A DNA stretch of 64,000 nucleotides from Xaviernesmea oryzae. GTDB lineage: Bacteria; Pseudomonadota; Alphaproteobacteria; Rhizobiales; Rhizobiaceae. The stretch is taken from positions 124,001 to 188,000 of the forward strand of contig NZ_FOAM01000002.1 in the NCBI RefSeq assembly GCF_900109605.1, read 5' to 3'. Made by a program: the position numbers and the translations under genes. Below, piece after piece: positions 10,339 to 19,647 of the stretch (its first letter is position 1; every line of letters starts with the position of its first letter). Below the pieces are notes generated by a model that saw only the letters and a list, made by a program, of their open reading frames with translations, did not search any database and was not told the origin of the DNA.

Positions 10339-10554
10339 ATGGGTTCTTTTAGCATCTGGCACTGGCTGATCGTGCTGGTTGTCGTGCTGCTTCTCTTCGG
10401 CCGCGGCAAGATTCCGGAACTGATGGGCGATGTTGCCAAGGGGATCAAGAGCTTCAAGAAGGGCATGACGGACGACGAGACCGATCACGGCACGACCACG
10501 ACGAAAACGGCCGATGGCCGCACCGTCGAGCACAAGTCCGACGAGCTTCGCTGA
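10339..10554 (+). CDS. tatA: Sec-independent protein translocase TatA
   Basis: The pore-forming component of the twin-arginine translocase, 71 residues. One N-terminal transmembrane helix ([20 protein letters not shown]) with the [23 protein letters not shown] hinge and amphipathic helix defines TatA/E. The acidic, Thr-rich tail is variable. GGGGAG lies 8 bases before the ATG. It is followed by tatB after 125 bp that contain a strong stem-loop, and then by tatC. A Tat substrate, the multicopper oxidase at 47.8-49.2 kb, lies in the same window. Confidence 0.97.
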   Translation: MGSFSIWHWLIVLVVVLLLFGRGKIPELMGDVAKGIKSFKKGMTDDETDHGTTTTKTADGRTVEHKSDELR

Positions 10555-10566
10555 GCCCCGGCGCGC

Positions 10567-10585
10567 GCGCAGGCCGCTACGGCCT
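10567..10585 (+). promoter_or_regulatory. Stem-loop between tatA and tatB
   Basis: GCAGGCCG (10567-10574), a CTA loop and CGGCCTGC (10578-10585) form a perfect 8-bp hairpin 12 bases after the tatA stop. The following CGCGTTTCCTT is only weakly T-rich. It could stabilise the tatA 3' end or act as a partial terminator that lowers tatBC expression. This is inference from position and structure. Confidence 0.45.
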
Positions 10586-10679
10586 GCCGCGTTTCCTTGA
10601 GACAACAAGAAGACGGGCCCCGCGCGGCACCGGCGATCCCGGCCGGCCGCCGGCCCTGAAGATGGTGTGAGGCGTCGCA

Positions 10680-11318
10680 ATGCTGGATGTCGGCTGGACG
10701 GAACTTGTCGTCATCGCAGTGGTGATGATCATCTTCGTGGGGCCGAAAGAGCTCCCGGGGATGCTCAGGACCTTCGGCCGGATGATGTCGCGCATGCGTG
10801 GCATGGCCGGCGATTTTCGCCGGCAGTTCGATGATGCGCTGCGCGAGGCCGATCTCGACGAGGTGCGCCGGCATATTTCCGATGCGCAGCGGCTGAACCC
10901 GGCCCAGAGCCTGCGTGACGCGATGAACCCGCTGCGTCAAATGGGCAACGAGATCAAGGCCGACCTGCATCGCGCGGTCACCAACGATCCGCCGCCGCAG
11001 ACCTTCTCCTATCCCTCCGCGCTGATGGAAGATGAGGGCGCCGAGACTTATGCCGCACCGGTTACCCCGGTGCGCGCCGCGCCTGCGGCAGCGTTGAAGG
11101 CCGACCACCCCAAACAAGCCAGACCCGCTCGCCCGAAGGCGCTGCGCAATACCCGCGCCAAGGCCAAGCTGTGGGAGCGTCCCGAGGATGGCAAAAGCGG
11201 GCTGCGGCGTGTTCGCAAGGCAGCCTTTGCCGTGGTCGACGTCCAGGCGCCGCCGCATCGCCGGCTGCCCGCCCATCCCAGACAGACCAACAGCCCAATC
11301 GGGGAGACCAAGGCATGA
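10680..11318 (+). CDS. tatB: Sec-independent protein translocase TatB
   Basis: Tat substrate-receptor subunit, 212 residues. It starts MLDVGWTELVVIAVVMIIFVGPKELPGML, with the Glu in the transmembrane helix and the GPKELP hinge that distinguish TatB from TatA. A long amphipathic helix (RTFGRMMSRMRGMAGDFRRQFDDALREADLDEVRR) and a Pro/Ala-rich tail follow. The stop codon overlaps the tatC start as ATGA, so the two are translationally coupled and made in equal amounts, fitting the TatBC receptor complex. Confidence 0.96.
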   Translation: MLDVGWTELVVIAVVMIIFVGPKELPGMLRTFGRMMSRMRGMAGDFRRQFDDALREADLDEVRRHISDAQRLNPAQSLRDAMNPLRQMGNEIKADLHRAVTNDPPPQTFSYPSALMEDEGAETYAAPVTPVRAAPAAALKADHPKQARPARPKALRNTRAKAKLWERPEDGKSGLRRVRKAAFAVVDVQAPPHRRLPAHPRQTNSPIGETKA

Positions 11319-12133
11319 GCGGCGAGATCGAAGACAAGCCCCAGCCCTTGATGGAGCACCTGATCGAACTGCGCGCGCGGTTGATCTGGGCCGTCGGCGC
11401 GTTTTTTGTCGCCTTCCTCGTGTGCTTTTATTTCGCCAAGGGGCTGTTCAACATTCTCGTCCAGCCCTTCCGCTGGTCTGTGGAGTGGGCAGGCCTCAAC
11501 CACCGGCAGGTGGAGCTGATCTATACGGCGCCACAGGAATTCTTCTTCACCCAGATCAAGGTGGCGATGTTCTGCGCGCTGGTGATCTCGTTCCCTGTTA
11601 TCGCCAACCAAGTGTATAAATTCGTCGCGCCCGGCCTTTACAAGAACGAACGCGCCGCCTTCCTGCCCTTTCTGATCGCCTCGCCGATCCTGTTCCTGCT
11701 CGGCGCGTGCTTGGTCTATTTCTTCTTCACGCCCATGGTCATGTGGTTCTTCCTGACGATGGAACAGGGGGGCGGCGATGGGAAAGTGGCGATCCAGCTT
11801 CTGCCCAAGGTCTCGGAATATCTGAGCCTGATCATGTCGCTGATCTTCGCCTTCGGTCTGGTGTTTCAGCTGCCCGTCATCACCACGCTGCTGGCGCGCG
11901 TGGGCATCGTCACCGCCGATGATCTTGCCGCCAAACGCAAATACGCGATCGTCGTCGCCTTCATTGCCGCGGCGATCCTGACCCCGCCCGATCCCGTTTC
12001 GCAGATCGGTCTTGCCCTGCCAGCCATCCTTCTCTACGAGGTTTCGATCCATACGGCCCGGCTGATCGAGCGTCAGCAGGCCCGCAATGCCGCAGCCTCG
12101 CGCGATCTGGCGGAAAAAGGCGACGAGGCCTGA
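11315..12133 (+). CDS. tatC: Sec-independent protein translocase TatC
   Basis: The polytopic core of the Tat receptor, 272 residues with six predicted transmembrane helices. The conserved N-terminal PLMEHLIELRARLIWAVGAFF and the periplasmic/transmembrane block PQEFFFTQIKVAMFCALVISFPVIANQVYKFVAPGLY are visible, as is FGLVFQLPVITTLLARVGIV. GGGGAG lies 9-14 bases before the ATG, which overlaps the tatB stop. Translation ends 222 bp before serS. Confidence 0.97.
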   Translation: MSGEIEDKPQPLMEHLIELRARLIWAVGAFFVAFLVCFYFAKGLFNILVQPFRWSVEWAGLNHRQVELIYTAPQEFFFTQIKVAMFCALVISFPVIANQVYKFVAPGLYKNERAAFLPFLIASPILFLLGACLVYFFFTPMVMWFFLTMEQGGGDGKVAIQLLPKVSEYLSLIMSLIFAFGLVFQLPVITTLLARVGIVTADDLAAKRKYAIVVAFIAAAILTPPDPVSQIGLALPAILLYEVSIHTARLIERQQARNAAASRDLAEKGDEA

Positions 12134-12355
12134 TCAGGTCTTCGTCGAGCAGCCTCACGTGACGTGTCGCGTATTCAGGTAGGCAGAGGTGGCGCTTCGG
12201 GCCGGAGCAGCTGCGATCATGATCCAGCGAGGCGCCAGCTTCGCCGCCTATCGCATGGCCGAATTGTCCGCAAAGCCATGCCGAGGCATGGCTGCACACG
12301 TCTCAGCGCCGCCGTGCCATCAGGCTGGCCGCTTCACACAGGTTTGGAACGCGTC

Positions 12356-13639
12356 ATGCACGACATCAAATGGATTCGCGACAATCCCGAGGCCTTTGAT
12401 CAGGGGCTCGCCAAGCGTGGGCAGCCGGCACTCGCCGCCGCCTTGATCGCGCTCGACGAACGGCGCCGGGGTCTGGTGCAAACGCTGCAGGACATGCAGG
12501 CCCGGCGCAATGCGGTCTCAAAGGAAATCGGCGCCGCCATGGCGGCCAAGGACAGTGCTTTGGCCGACAGGCTGAAGGCCGAAGTGGCCGAGATGAAGAC
12601 GAGCCTTCCGGCCCTGGAAGACGAGAGCAAGGCGGTCGACGCCGAGTTGGCCGACGCCCTGTCGCGCATTCCCAACCTTCCGCTGGATGATGTGCCTGTC
12701 GGCAGCGACGAGGCCGGCAATGTCGTCGCCCGGACCGTTGGCGAGAAGCCGCGCTGGAATCACCAGGCACTCGAACATTTCGACATTGGCGAAAAGCTCG
12801 GGCTGATGGATTTCGAGCGCGCGGCCAAGCTCTCCGGCTCGCGCTTCACCGTGCTCACCGCGCAGCTTGCCCGGCTGGAACGCGCGCTCGGCCAGTTCAT
12901 GCTGGACCTGCACACGACGGAGCATGGCTACACCGAAGTGTCCTCGCCCCTGATGGTGCGCGACGAGGCCATGTTCGGCACCGGGCAGCTGCCGAAATTC
13001 GCTGAAGATCTGTTTCGGACCACCGATGGTCGCTGGCTGATTCCGACGGCAGAGGTGACGCTGACCAATCTCGTCTCCGGCGAGATCGTCGAGGCCGAGC
13101 GTCTGCCGCTGCGGTTCACCGCGCTCACTCCGTCCTTCCGCTCGGAAGCGGGCTCCGCCGGGCGCGACACGCGCGGCATGCTGCGCCAGCATCAGTTCTG
13201 GAAATGCGAGCTCGTCTCCATCACCGATGCCGATCAGGCGATCGACGAGCATGAGCGCATGACCGCCTGCGCCGAAGAGGTGCTGAAGCGCCTCGGCCTG
13301 CATTATCGGGTCATGACGCTGTGCACCGGCGACATGGGCTTTTCCGCCCGCAAGACCTATGATCTGGAAGTGTGGCTGCCGGGTCAGGACAGCTATCGCG
13401 AGATTTCGTCCTGCTCGGTCTGCGGCGATTTCCAGGCGCGCCGGATGAATGCGCGCACCCGCGGCCGCGACGAAAAGGCGACCCGCTTCGTGCACACGTT
13501 GAATGGTTCCGGCACGGCTGTCGGCCGCGCACTGATCGCGGTGCTTGAGAACTACCTGAATGAGGATGGCTCGGTAACTGTTCCTGAAGCATTGCTGCCC
13601 TATATGGGCGGGCTGAAGCGAATCGAACGCGCCGCCTGA
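12356..13639 (+). CDS. serS: Seryl-tRNA synthetase
   Basis: A class II synthetase, 427 residues, that charges tRNA-Ser and tRNA-Sec. The N-terminal two-helix coiled-coil arm (about residues 30-105) that grips the long variable arm of tRNA-Ser is present, followed by motif 2 ([30 protein letters not shown]) and motif 3 ([18 protein letters not shown]). The start [14 protein letters not shown] is canonical. The ribosome binding site is weak. The window also carries a cognate tRNA-Ser(UGA) at 45.1 kb. The 222 bp upstream contain no recognisable gene. Confidence 0.97.
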   Translation: MHDIKWIRDNPEAFDQGLAKRGQPALAAALIALDERRRGLVQTLQDMQARRNAVSKEIGAAMAAKDSALADRLKAEVAEMKTSLPALEDESKAVDAELADALSRIPNLPLDDVPVGSDEAGNVVARTVGEKPRWNHQALEHFDIGEKLGLMDFERAAKLSGSRFTVLTAQLARLERALGQFMLDLHTTEHGYTEVSSPLMVRDEAMFGTGQLPKFAEDLFRTTDGRWLIPTAEVTLTNLVSGEIVEAERLPLRFTALTPSFRSEAGSAGRDTRGMLRQHQFWKCELVSITDADQAIDEHERMTACAEEVLKRLGLHYRVMTLCTGDMGFSARKTYDLEVWLPGQDSYREISSCSVCGDFQARRMNARTRGRDEKATRFVHTLNGSGTAVGRALIAVLENYLNEDGSVTVPEALLPYMGGLKRIERAA

Positions 13640-13862
13640 GGGATTTTCTGCCCGCCGTATCCGACCTGCGTTTGAAAATGGCGCATCGGATGCTGCGGTC
13701 AGCATAAATCGGCTGTGCCAGCTTTCCGTGAACCGGTTTCGACGCACGGAATGACGCAGCAGCCGTCCCAAGGGCGCGGCCTTGTCTGGCATCATGATGG
13801 TGCCGGCCTTGGGATCTCCGCGAGAGGCCGTTCGCTGCGCTGCCTGGGACCTGGAAACATTC

Positions 13863-14651
13863 ATGCGCATCTTGCTGACGAATGATGACGGCATTCATGC
13901 CGAAGGGCTTGCCGTGCTGGAGCGGATAGCGCTCGCCTTGACCGACGACGTCTGGGTCGTCGCGCCGGAGACCGACCAGAGCGGCTTGGCTCACTCCCTC
14001 ACCTTGTCCGAGCCCCTGCGTTTGCGCCAGATCAGTGGCCAGCGTTTCGCCTTGCGCGGCACGCCGACAGACTGTGTGATCATGGCGATCCGCAAGGTGC
14101 TGGACCGCAAGCCGGATCTGATCCTCTCGGGCGTCAATGCCGGCGCCAACATGGCCGACGACGTCACCTATTCCGGCACCATCGCCGGCGCGATCGAAGG
14201 CACCTTGCAGGGCGTACGGTCCTTCGCGCTCAGCCAGGCCTTCCACTATCCATTGAGCGGGCCGATGCCCTGGACTGTGGCGGAAAGCTTCGCGCCGGAC
14301 CTCCTGCGCAAGCTGATGGCCGTCGATCTGCCGGACGGCACCTTCTTGAACCTGAATTTCCCCAATTGCCCGGTCGACGAGGTGGCAGGTGTCGAAGTGA
14401 CCTCGCAAGGCAAGCTCGACTTCGGCTTGACGATCGACGAGCGCACGGACGGGCGCGGTCATCCCTATTTCTGGCTGCGCTTCGGAGAGCGTATCGGCGA
14501 CTTTCGCGCGGGAACGGATATTCAGGCGCTGAAGGATCGCAAGATTTCCGTCACGCCGCTGAAGCTCGACCTGACCGATTACGCCGTGCAGGACCGGGTG
14601 GCCGAAGCGCTCGAAAAAGCCGTGGGCAGCGAGCGGGGAGGCCTTTCATGA
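13863..14651 (+). CDS. surE: 5'/3'-nucleotidase SurE
   Basis: A metal-dependent nucleoside monophosphatase and survival protein, 262 residues. The N-terminus [20 protein letters not shown] carries the family's acidic metal-binding NDD pair; the Ser/Asn ligands lie in [14 protein letters not shown] and [25 protein letters not shown]. The start at 13863 is fixed by homology because the family begins precisely at MRILL/MKILL; the open frame upstream is unused. Its TGA overlaps the next ATG (ATGA), coupling it to pcm. The surE-pcm pair followed by an nlpD-like gene resembles the E. coli surE-pcm-nlpD order. Confidence 0.96.
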   Translation: MRILLTNDDGIHAEGLAVLERIALALTDDVWVVAPETDQSGLAHSLTLSEPLRLRQISGQRFALRGTPTDCVIMAIRKVLDRKPDLILSGVNAGANMADDVTYSGTIAGAIEGTLQGVRSFALSQAFHYPLSGPMPWTVAESFAPDLLRKLMAVDLPDGTFLNLNFPNCPVDEVAGVEVTSQGKLDFGLTIDERTDGRGHPYFWLRFGERIGDFRAGTDIQALKDRKISVTPLKLDLTDYAVQDRVAEALEKAVGSERGGLS

Positions 14652-15304
14652 TGATGCCCGCTCTCGCGGAGCAGGAGGGCTTCGCGGCGATGGTGCTGCG
14701 GCTGAGAGCCGAGGGTGTCACGTCCAAGGGCTTGCTCAATGCCGTCGAGCAAACGCCACGCAGCGTCTTCGCGCCGCCGCTCTACAAGCGGGAGGCGATG
14801 TCGTCCCGAATGATTCCGCTCGAATGCGGATCCTTCATGGAGGGCTATGACCTTTCGGTGCGGATCCTCAACGCGCTGAACGTCAAGCCCGGCCAGCGCA
14901 TCCTCGAAGTCGGCACGGGCAGCGGCTTCACCGCTGCCGTCATGGCACGGATCGCCGAGCGCGTGCTGACCATCGATCGCTATCGCTCGCTTGTGGCCGG
15001 CGCCCAGCGTGGCCTTGAGGAACTCGGCATCCGCAATGTCATCGCGCGCCAGGGCGACGGCAGCAACGGCCTGATCGGGGAGGGGACATTCGACCGCATC
15101 CTCGTCACCGCCGCCTTTGACAGCCTGCCGCGCAGCTACACCGATCATCTCGTGTCCGGCGGCGTGCTGCTCTTGCCGATCATGGTCACCGAAAAGGAAT
15201 GCCGGATGGTGCGCATCACCCGCACGGGCAGCCGATTCGAACGCGAAGACCTTTTCTCCGCACCCTACCTGCCGATCGTGCCCCAGCTGGCCGCCTATCT
15301 CTGA
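14648..15304 (+). CDS. pcm: Protein-L-isoaspartate O-methyltransferase family protein
   Basis: A class I SAM-dependent methyltransferase of 218 residues in the PCMT family, which repairs isoaspartyl damage. The SAM-binding motif I is [19 protein letters not shown], followed by the acidic strand LTIDRY and [10 protein letters not shown]. The usual PCMT block around the active-site serine (GQTISQP) is not present. The matching position reads [14 protein letters not shown], so either catalysis differs or this is a divergent subfamily. The context, a 4-base overlap with surE, strongly supports the assignment. A second ATG at 14651 and a third at 14654 are possible starts. Confidence 0.85.
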   Translation: MMMPALAEQEGFAAMVLRLRAEGVTSKGLLNAVEQTPRSVFAPPLYKREAMSSRMIPLECGSFMEGYDLSVRILNALNVKPGQRILEVGTGSGFTAAVMARIAERVLTIDRYRSLVAGAQRGLEELGIRNVIARQGDGSNGLIGEGTFDRILVTAAFDSLPRSYTDHLVSGGVLLLPIMVTEKECRMVRITRTGSRFEREDLFSAPYLPIVPQLAAYL

Positions 15305-15502
15305 CCGATCAGGAAAAGCAGCTAGCTCCCTGTATCAGAAGAGATATTCGGCGTTCCTTGTGGCGTCGCCTGCACGGTCGCCGAGGCCGCCATCCAGTTC
15401 GGCGCAAGCTCCGGCGCTTAACTCCTGAGGCGACAGGGAGCGCCGGCCTGCCATCGTGTCAGGCTGCAGCCAGCGCGCTCCGATGACGCGCAGGAGGCTC
15501 CC

Positions 15503-16162
15503 ATGCAGGTGGACAGCAAATCCAATCCCGGTCAAACCGGCGGCAATAAGAACGCGCGCCAGGTGCGCGTGGTGGAAACGGCCGAGGAGGCCCGGCCGGC
15601 CCCCAAGGTCGAGATCAGCAGCATGGGTAAGGGCTTCGATCCGAGCTCCCGTGTCGTGCTCTCGGCCGAGGCCATGCTTTTCCTGAGCTACGGCAACAAA
15701 CGCACGTCAACCTCTGAGAAATATCCGCCGCTGACCAAGGACGAATGGGCCAACAAGCTTTCGCCGCAGCTTGCGCAGCGTGAATATCAGGCTTTTGGTC
15801 GCCATAGTGAGACCGGCGATTACAAAGCCTATTATCGTGGTTTCATCGATTACTACGACAATCTGCGCCCCGAGGACCAGAACAGCCTGCGCTATTTCGG
15901 CACACGCGACGCTGCCGTCGCCGGTCTGCGATCGATGGATTACAGCGACGGCATGGACAGTGGCAGCAAGGTGTTCACCACGCTCGTCAGTGCGCTTCTC
16001 GACGGGGAGAAGCCCGAGATGGAGATCGCCCAGCGCACCACGACCAACATGATTGCGGGCGACATGTTCGGCTGGGAAGCGCCGGCTTTCTCCTATGATG
16101 ACGGTTCCGAGCGGCGTGGCCCGCTTTCCGAGATCGAAAAATTCTACAACGAGGATTTTTAA
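15503..16162 (+). CDS. Conserved hypothetical protein between pcm and nlpD-like gene
   Basis: I do not recognise the 219-residue product. The first 55 residues are polar and probably disordered. The rest is a soluble, Tyr-rich, mixed alpha/beta region with REYQAFGRHSETGDYKAYYRGFIDYYDNL and a C-terminal acidic tail ending FYNEDF. No signal peptide, membrane segment or metal motif is seen. The start is secure: AGGAGG lies 5 bases before the ATG. Base composition and codon use match the neighbours, so it looks native to this block. A link to SurE/Pcm or to envelope division is only suggested by position. Confidence 0.75.
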   Translation: MQVDSKSNPGQTGGNKNARQVRVVETAEEARPAPKVEISSMGKGFDPSSRVVLSAEAMLFLSYGNKRTSTSEKYPPLTKDEWANKLSPQLAQREYQAFGRHSETGDYKAYYRGFIDYYDNLRPEDQNSLRYFGTRDAAVAGLRSMDYSDGMDSGSKVFTTLVSALLDGEKPEMEIAQRTTTNMIAGDMFGWEAPAFSYDDGSERRGPLSEIEKFYNEDF

Positions 16163-16393
16163 GGCGCCGCACTCCAGCGCGGCCTGTCGGCCGCAGATTC
16201 GGCCCAATCCATCCGCATTGTTCACCGGCCGCCTCCAGCGACGAGGCTGTCGGTGACTGCATTTTTGGGCGGGGTACGCTCCGCCAGCGCGGAAATCGTG
16301 TGCAGCAGAGCGGCTTGCCTGCTGCATCGCGCCATGGCGACGGTCTGTTAAGGTTATTGAATAATCAAAAGATTGTCGCCAAGGGGCATGAAC

Positions 16394-16409
16394 TTAACCG
16401 CCCGGTAAC
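16394..16409 (+). promoter_or_regulatory. Possible CtrA-type box upstream of the nlpD-like gene
   Basis: TTAA (16394-16397), seven bases, then GTAAC (16405-16409) matches the CtrA consensus TTAA-N7-TTAAC except for one base. It lies 54 bp before the start of a cell-division-type gene, which is the usual class of CtrA target in alphaproteobacteria. Another TTAAGG stands at about 16348. Function is inferred only. The rest of 16163-16462 shows no gene. Confidence 0.3.
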
Positions 16410-16462
16410 TCTAATGCGTTGTAATCGACCTACATCGAGTTGAGTTTCGAAGTGGGTGCGAC

Positions 16463-18016
16463 ATGCATGTCAATGGTTCGTCTGTTGTTGTTAAGCCGGT
16501 CTCGCGCCTTGTGGTGGCGATCCTGCTGGCGAGCGCTGCCACGGGCTGCAGCTCGGACTCGTCACGCTTTGGCGGCTTGTTCAACCGCTCGGACCTGTTG
16601 ACGACAAGTTCGGTCAATACCGCGCCGGTGCCGCAGAGCGACGTGGGCCAGGGCGGGATGGATATGGGGCGCAACCAGGCGCTCGCCCAGCCGATGCCGC
16701 CGCAGCCCACCCGCTCTGCCGAGCTTGCGCCCGCGCCGGTTTCGCGCGCACGTGCCGCAAGCCAGCCCATTGCCGTGCAGCGCACCGAACTTGCGGAGCC
16801 CGGCGCCGCGGCTGTGCGGCCGAAGCCTGCCGCGCCGCGTGAGGTCGCGTCCTTGAGCCGTGGCAGCAAGCCGGCGTTGGCCGAGCCGGTCTCCACCGGT
16901 TCCACCCCAGCGCCTGCCGGCTCCAAGAATGGCTGGTCGACCACCAATGCGCCCGCCGTCATGTTGCGCCAAGGCGAGAGTGTCGCCACGCTCTCCCAGC
17001 GTTATGGCGTGCCGGAAAAGGAAATCCTCAAGGCCAACGGCCTGACATCCGCAGCCCAGGCCGAGCCCGGCCAGCGCATCGTCATTCCGACCTTTGGCGT
17101 GTCGGGCAGCGCAGCCAAGGCCTCTGCCTCGTCGCAGGCTGCAAGCCTCGATATCGACAAGCAGAAGAACAAGCCGGAGCTTCCGGCCCAGCGCGAAGTC
17201 GCCATCCTGCCGGGCCAGAGCCAGTCGCGCGAAAAGGGCGGCGGCGCCAAGGATCTTTCGGTTGGGAAGCAGCCTGAGACCGGTGCTGGCGACAAGAAGG
17301 GCGCCTACGTCGTTAAGCCGGGCGATTCCCTCAACCGCATCGCCAAGCAGAACGGCGTGTCCGTGGACGAACTGCGCGCCGCCAATGGCATGGCCAACGG
17401 CACCATTCGTGTCGGTCAGGAGCTGAAGCTGCCTGCCAAGTCGGATCAGGTGATGACCGCCTCGGTCAAGCCGGCGGCTACCCCGCCCGTCGTGGCCGAA
17501 GCGCAGCCGAAGAAGCCGGCGGCGGTTGCCGCGCCGGCTGCGGAGAAGGAGGTGGCCGAAAAGCCGGCTGCGCCGAAGCAGTCGGTGACCGAAGTGGCCT
17601 CGCGTGATGACGGCTCGGCCGATGCACCAAAGGCTACCGGCATCAGCAAATATCGCTGGCCGGTGCGTGGCGCGGTAATTGCGGGCTATGGCGCCAACGT
17701 CAACGGCAACCGCAATGACGGCATCAACATCTCCGTGCCCGAGGGCACCCCGATCAAGGCGGCGGAAAACGGCGTGGTGATCTATTCCGGCAGCAGCCTG
17801 AAGGAACTCGGCAACGCCGTGCTGATCCGCCACGATGACGGCACGGTCACGGTCTATGGCAATGCGGCGAACCTCAATGTTCAGCGCGGCCAGAAGATCC
17901 AGCGCGGCCAGACCATTGCCTCCTCCGGGATGAGCGGCACGGCCACCCAGCCGCAGGTGCACTTCGAAGTGCGCAAGAGCGCCACCCCGGTCAATCCGTC
18001 GAGCTATCTCGAATAG
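16463..18016 (+). CDS. LysM/degenerate LytM (M23) lipoprotein, NlpD/DipM type
   Basis: A 517-residue probable lipoprotein: a signal peptide ends at the lipobox ATGC (LLASAATGC, Cys near residue 29). Two LysM peptidoglycan-binding domains lie at about 165-210 and 281-325, and a LytM/M23 domain at about 397-515. Most zinc ligands of active M23 enzymes are replaced: the H-x-x-x-D site reads NDGIN and the YAH site reads YGN, with only VHFEVR retained. Such degenerate LytM proteins (NlpD, EnvC, DipM) activate amidases rather than cut peptidoglycan, so a septal amidase-activator role is inferred. The surE-pcm neighbourhood mirrors E. coli nlpD. The Pro/Ala/Lys-rich linkers are typical. Confidence 0.85.
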   Translation: MHVNGSSVVVKPVSRLVVAILLASAATGCSSDSSRFGGLFNRSDLLTTSSVNTAPVPQSDVGQGGMDMGRNQALAQPMPPQPTRSAELAPAPVSRARAASQPIAVQRTELAEPGAAAVRPKPAAPREVASLSRGSKPALAEPVSTGSTPAPAGSKNGWSTTNAPAVMLRQGESVATLSQRYGVPEKEILKANGLTSAAQAEPGQRIVIPTFGVSGSAAKASASSQAASLDIDKQKNKPELPAQREVAILPGQSQSREKGGGAKDLSVGKQPETGAGDKKGAYVVKPGDSLNRIAKQNGVSVDELRAANGMANGTIRVGQELKLPAKSDQVMTASVKPAATPPVVAEAQPKKPAAVAAPAAEKEVAEKPAAPKQSVTEVASRDDGSADAPKATGISKYRWPVRGAVIAGYGANVNGNRNDGINISVPEGTPIKAAENGVVIYSGSSLKELGNAVLIRHDDGTVTVYGNAANLNVQRGQKIQRGQTIASSGMSGTATQPQVHFEVRKSATPVNPSSYLE

Positions 18017-18053
18017 GTGCCCCCGAGTAGGCGCCCTTAAATAGGTAACGGCG

Positions 18054-18079
18054 GCGAGGCGGCGAATTGCCCGCCTCGC
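18054..18079. terminator. Stem-loop between convergent genes
   Basis: GCGAGGCGG (18054-18062) pairs with CCGCCTCGC (18071-18079) around an 8-base loop. It lies between the ends of the LytM lipoprotein gene and the convergent ATPase gene. There is no T-run on either side, so it may only protect 3' ends. Confidence 0.4.
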
Positions 18080-18109
18080 ATGGTCCTGCCAGCACGGCCT
18101 CGCGTTCGC

Positions 18110-18976
18110 TCACGCCAGTTTCTTGCCTTCCCGGCCGGCCAGGTCCTGGATGAACTGCCAGGCCACCCGGCCGGAGCGCGCGCCACGGGTCGTGGCCCAG
18201 GTCAAGGCTTCGGCCTGCATCGCCTCACGCGGTGTCGTCAGCCTGAAGGCGTCGGCATAGCCATCGATCATCGCCAGATAATCCTCCTGGCTGCATTTGT
18301 GGAAGCCCAGCCAGAGACCGAACCGATCCGAGAGCGAAACCTTCTCCTCCACCGCTTCGGACGGATTGATGGCGGTGGAGCGCTCATTCTCCATCATGTC
18401 GCGCGGCAGAAGATGACGGCGGTTCGAGGTGGCATAGAGCAGCACATGGCTCGGCCGTCCTTCCACGCCGCCGTCCAGCACTGCCTTCAACGACTTGTAG
18501 GAGGTGTCGTCATGGTCGAAGGAGAGATCGTCGCAAAAGACGATAACCGGCGCCGGCGCATCGCGCAGCACGTCCAGCAGCGCCGGCAAAGTGGCGATAT
18601 CCTCGCGATGGACTTCGATCAGTTTCAACGCGACGCCCGTTTCCTCGGCCACGGCCGCATGCACGGATTTGACGAGCGACGATTTGCCCATGCCGCGCGC
18701 GCCCCAGAGCAGCACATTATTGGCTGGCAGCCCCTCGGCGAACCGGCGCGTGTTCTCGTGGAGAATGTCACGCACGTGATCGACGCCCTTGATCAGCTCA
18801 AGCCCGATGCGGTTTGGCCGGGGAACGGGCTGGAGATGGCGCCGCTGCGGCGCCCAGACGAAACAATCGGCCGCCATCCAATCGTTTTCGGCGGGCGCGG
18901 GGCCGGCCAGGCGCTCCAGCGCCACCGAAAGTCTGCGAACTTCCTCGATGAGGCTGTCGATCTTGCGCGCTTCCAT
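18110..18976 (-). CDS. DUF815-family AAA-type ATPase
   Basis: A 288-residue P-loop NTPase. The Walker A is LLWGARGMGKSSLVKS, Walker B is VIVFCDDLSFDHDD, and a sensor-like segment is LLYATSNRRHLLPRDMMENE; together these define the DUF815 family. The cellular role is not established. The ATG at 18976 is chosen because AGGAGAG stands 6-12 bases upstream on the minus strand; the frame is open 26 codons further. It is convergent with the LytM lipoprotein gene and divergent from yajC. Confidence 0.88.
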   Translation of the reverse strand: MEARKIDSLIEEVRRLSVALERLAGPAPAENDWMAADCFVWAPQRRHLQPVPRPNRIGLELIKGVDHVRDILHENTRRFAEGLPANNVLLWGARGMGKSSLVKSVHAAVAEETGVALKLIEVHREDIATLPALLDVLRDAPAPVIVFCDDLSFDHDDTSYKSLKAVLDGGVEGRPSHVLLYATSNRRHLLPRDMMENERSTAINPSEAVEEKVSLSDRFGLWLGFHKCSQEDYLAMIDGYADAFRLTTPREAMQAEALTWATTRGARSGRVAWQFIQDLAGREGKKLA

Positions 18977-19260
18977 GCGAGCTCTCCTTCCACGATTGGC
19001 TGATCGAGCGCGCGTTACCATGCCCGGCCGCCGCTGCCCAGATGCAAGTTCCACCTCGCGCCTGCGCCGGAGGATCGCGTGAGGCCGTGCGGGCTGCCAT
19101 ATCCGGCGAGCTTCATCCAGCCGGGTTCGATCACGTCTCTTTGCTTGAATGAGCTGCGCATAGCAGACGCTCTGTCTGTTGCATTCGAAGGCGTCTTTCC
19201 TATAGTGCCGGCCGGAAAGAGCGGGGATTTCCCGCCCATTACAGGTTCAAGGAGTTTTCG

Positions 19261-19596
19261 ATGTTCGTGACGCAAGCATTCGCGCAGACGGCGGCGCCCG
19301 CAGCAGGTGGCGGCACCACCGAGATCATCATGTCGATTCTGCCGTTTCTGCTGATCTTCGTCGTCATGTACTTCATGATCATCCGTCCGCAGCGCGCCTC
19401 GATGAAGCGCCGCGAGGAACTTCTGAAGAACATTCGCCGGGGCGACCAGGTGGTGGCTGGCGGGATTGTCGGTCGCGTGACCAAAGTCGTTGATGACAAC
19501 GAGGTCGAAGTGGAAATTGCTGACGGCGTGAAGATTCGTGTGGTACGCAGTGGCATTACCGAAGTCCGCGTCAAGGGCGAACCCGTCAAGGAATAG
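19261..19596 (+). CDS. yajC: Preprotein translocase subunit YajC
   Basis: A small single-span inner-membrane accessory of SecDF, 111 residues. After a short periplasmic N-terminus (FVTQAFAQTAAPAAGGGTTE) there is one transmembrane helix, IIMSILPFLLIFVVMYFMIIRPQ, ending in the hallmark RPQ. The cytoplasmic domain carries LLKNIRRGDQVVAGGIVGRVTKV. AAGGAG stands close before the ATG. It is 51 bp from secDF, an order conserved across Proteobacteria. A short CCCTCG/CGAGGG stem-loop begins right after the stop codon (about 19598-19613). Confidence 0.96.
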   Translation: MFVTQAFAQTAAPAAGGGTTEIIMSILPFLLIFVVMYFMIIRPQRASMKRREELLKNIRRGDQVVAGGIVGRVTKVVDDNEVEVEIADGVKIRVVRSGITEVRVKGEPVKE

Positions 19597-19647
19597 GCCC
19601 TCGCGGCCGAGGGGGCGGGCTCTTCCGGCGCCAATGTCGAGAGCCCG

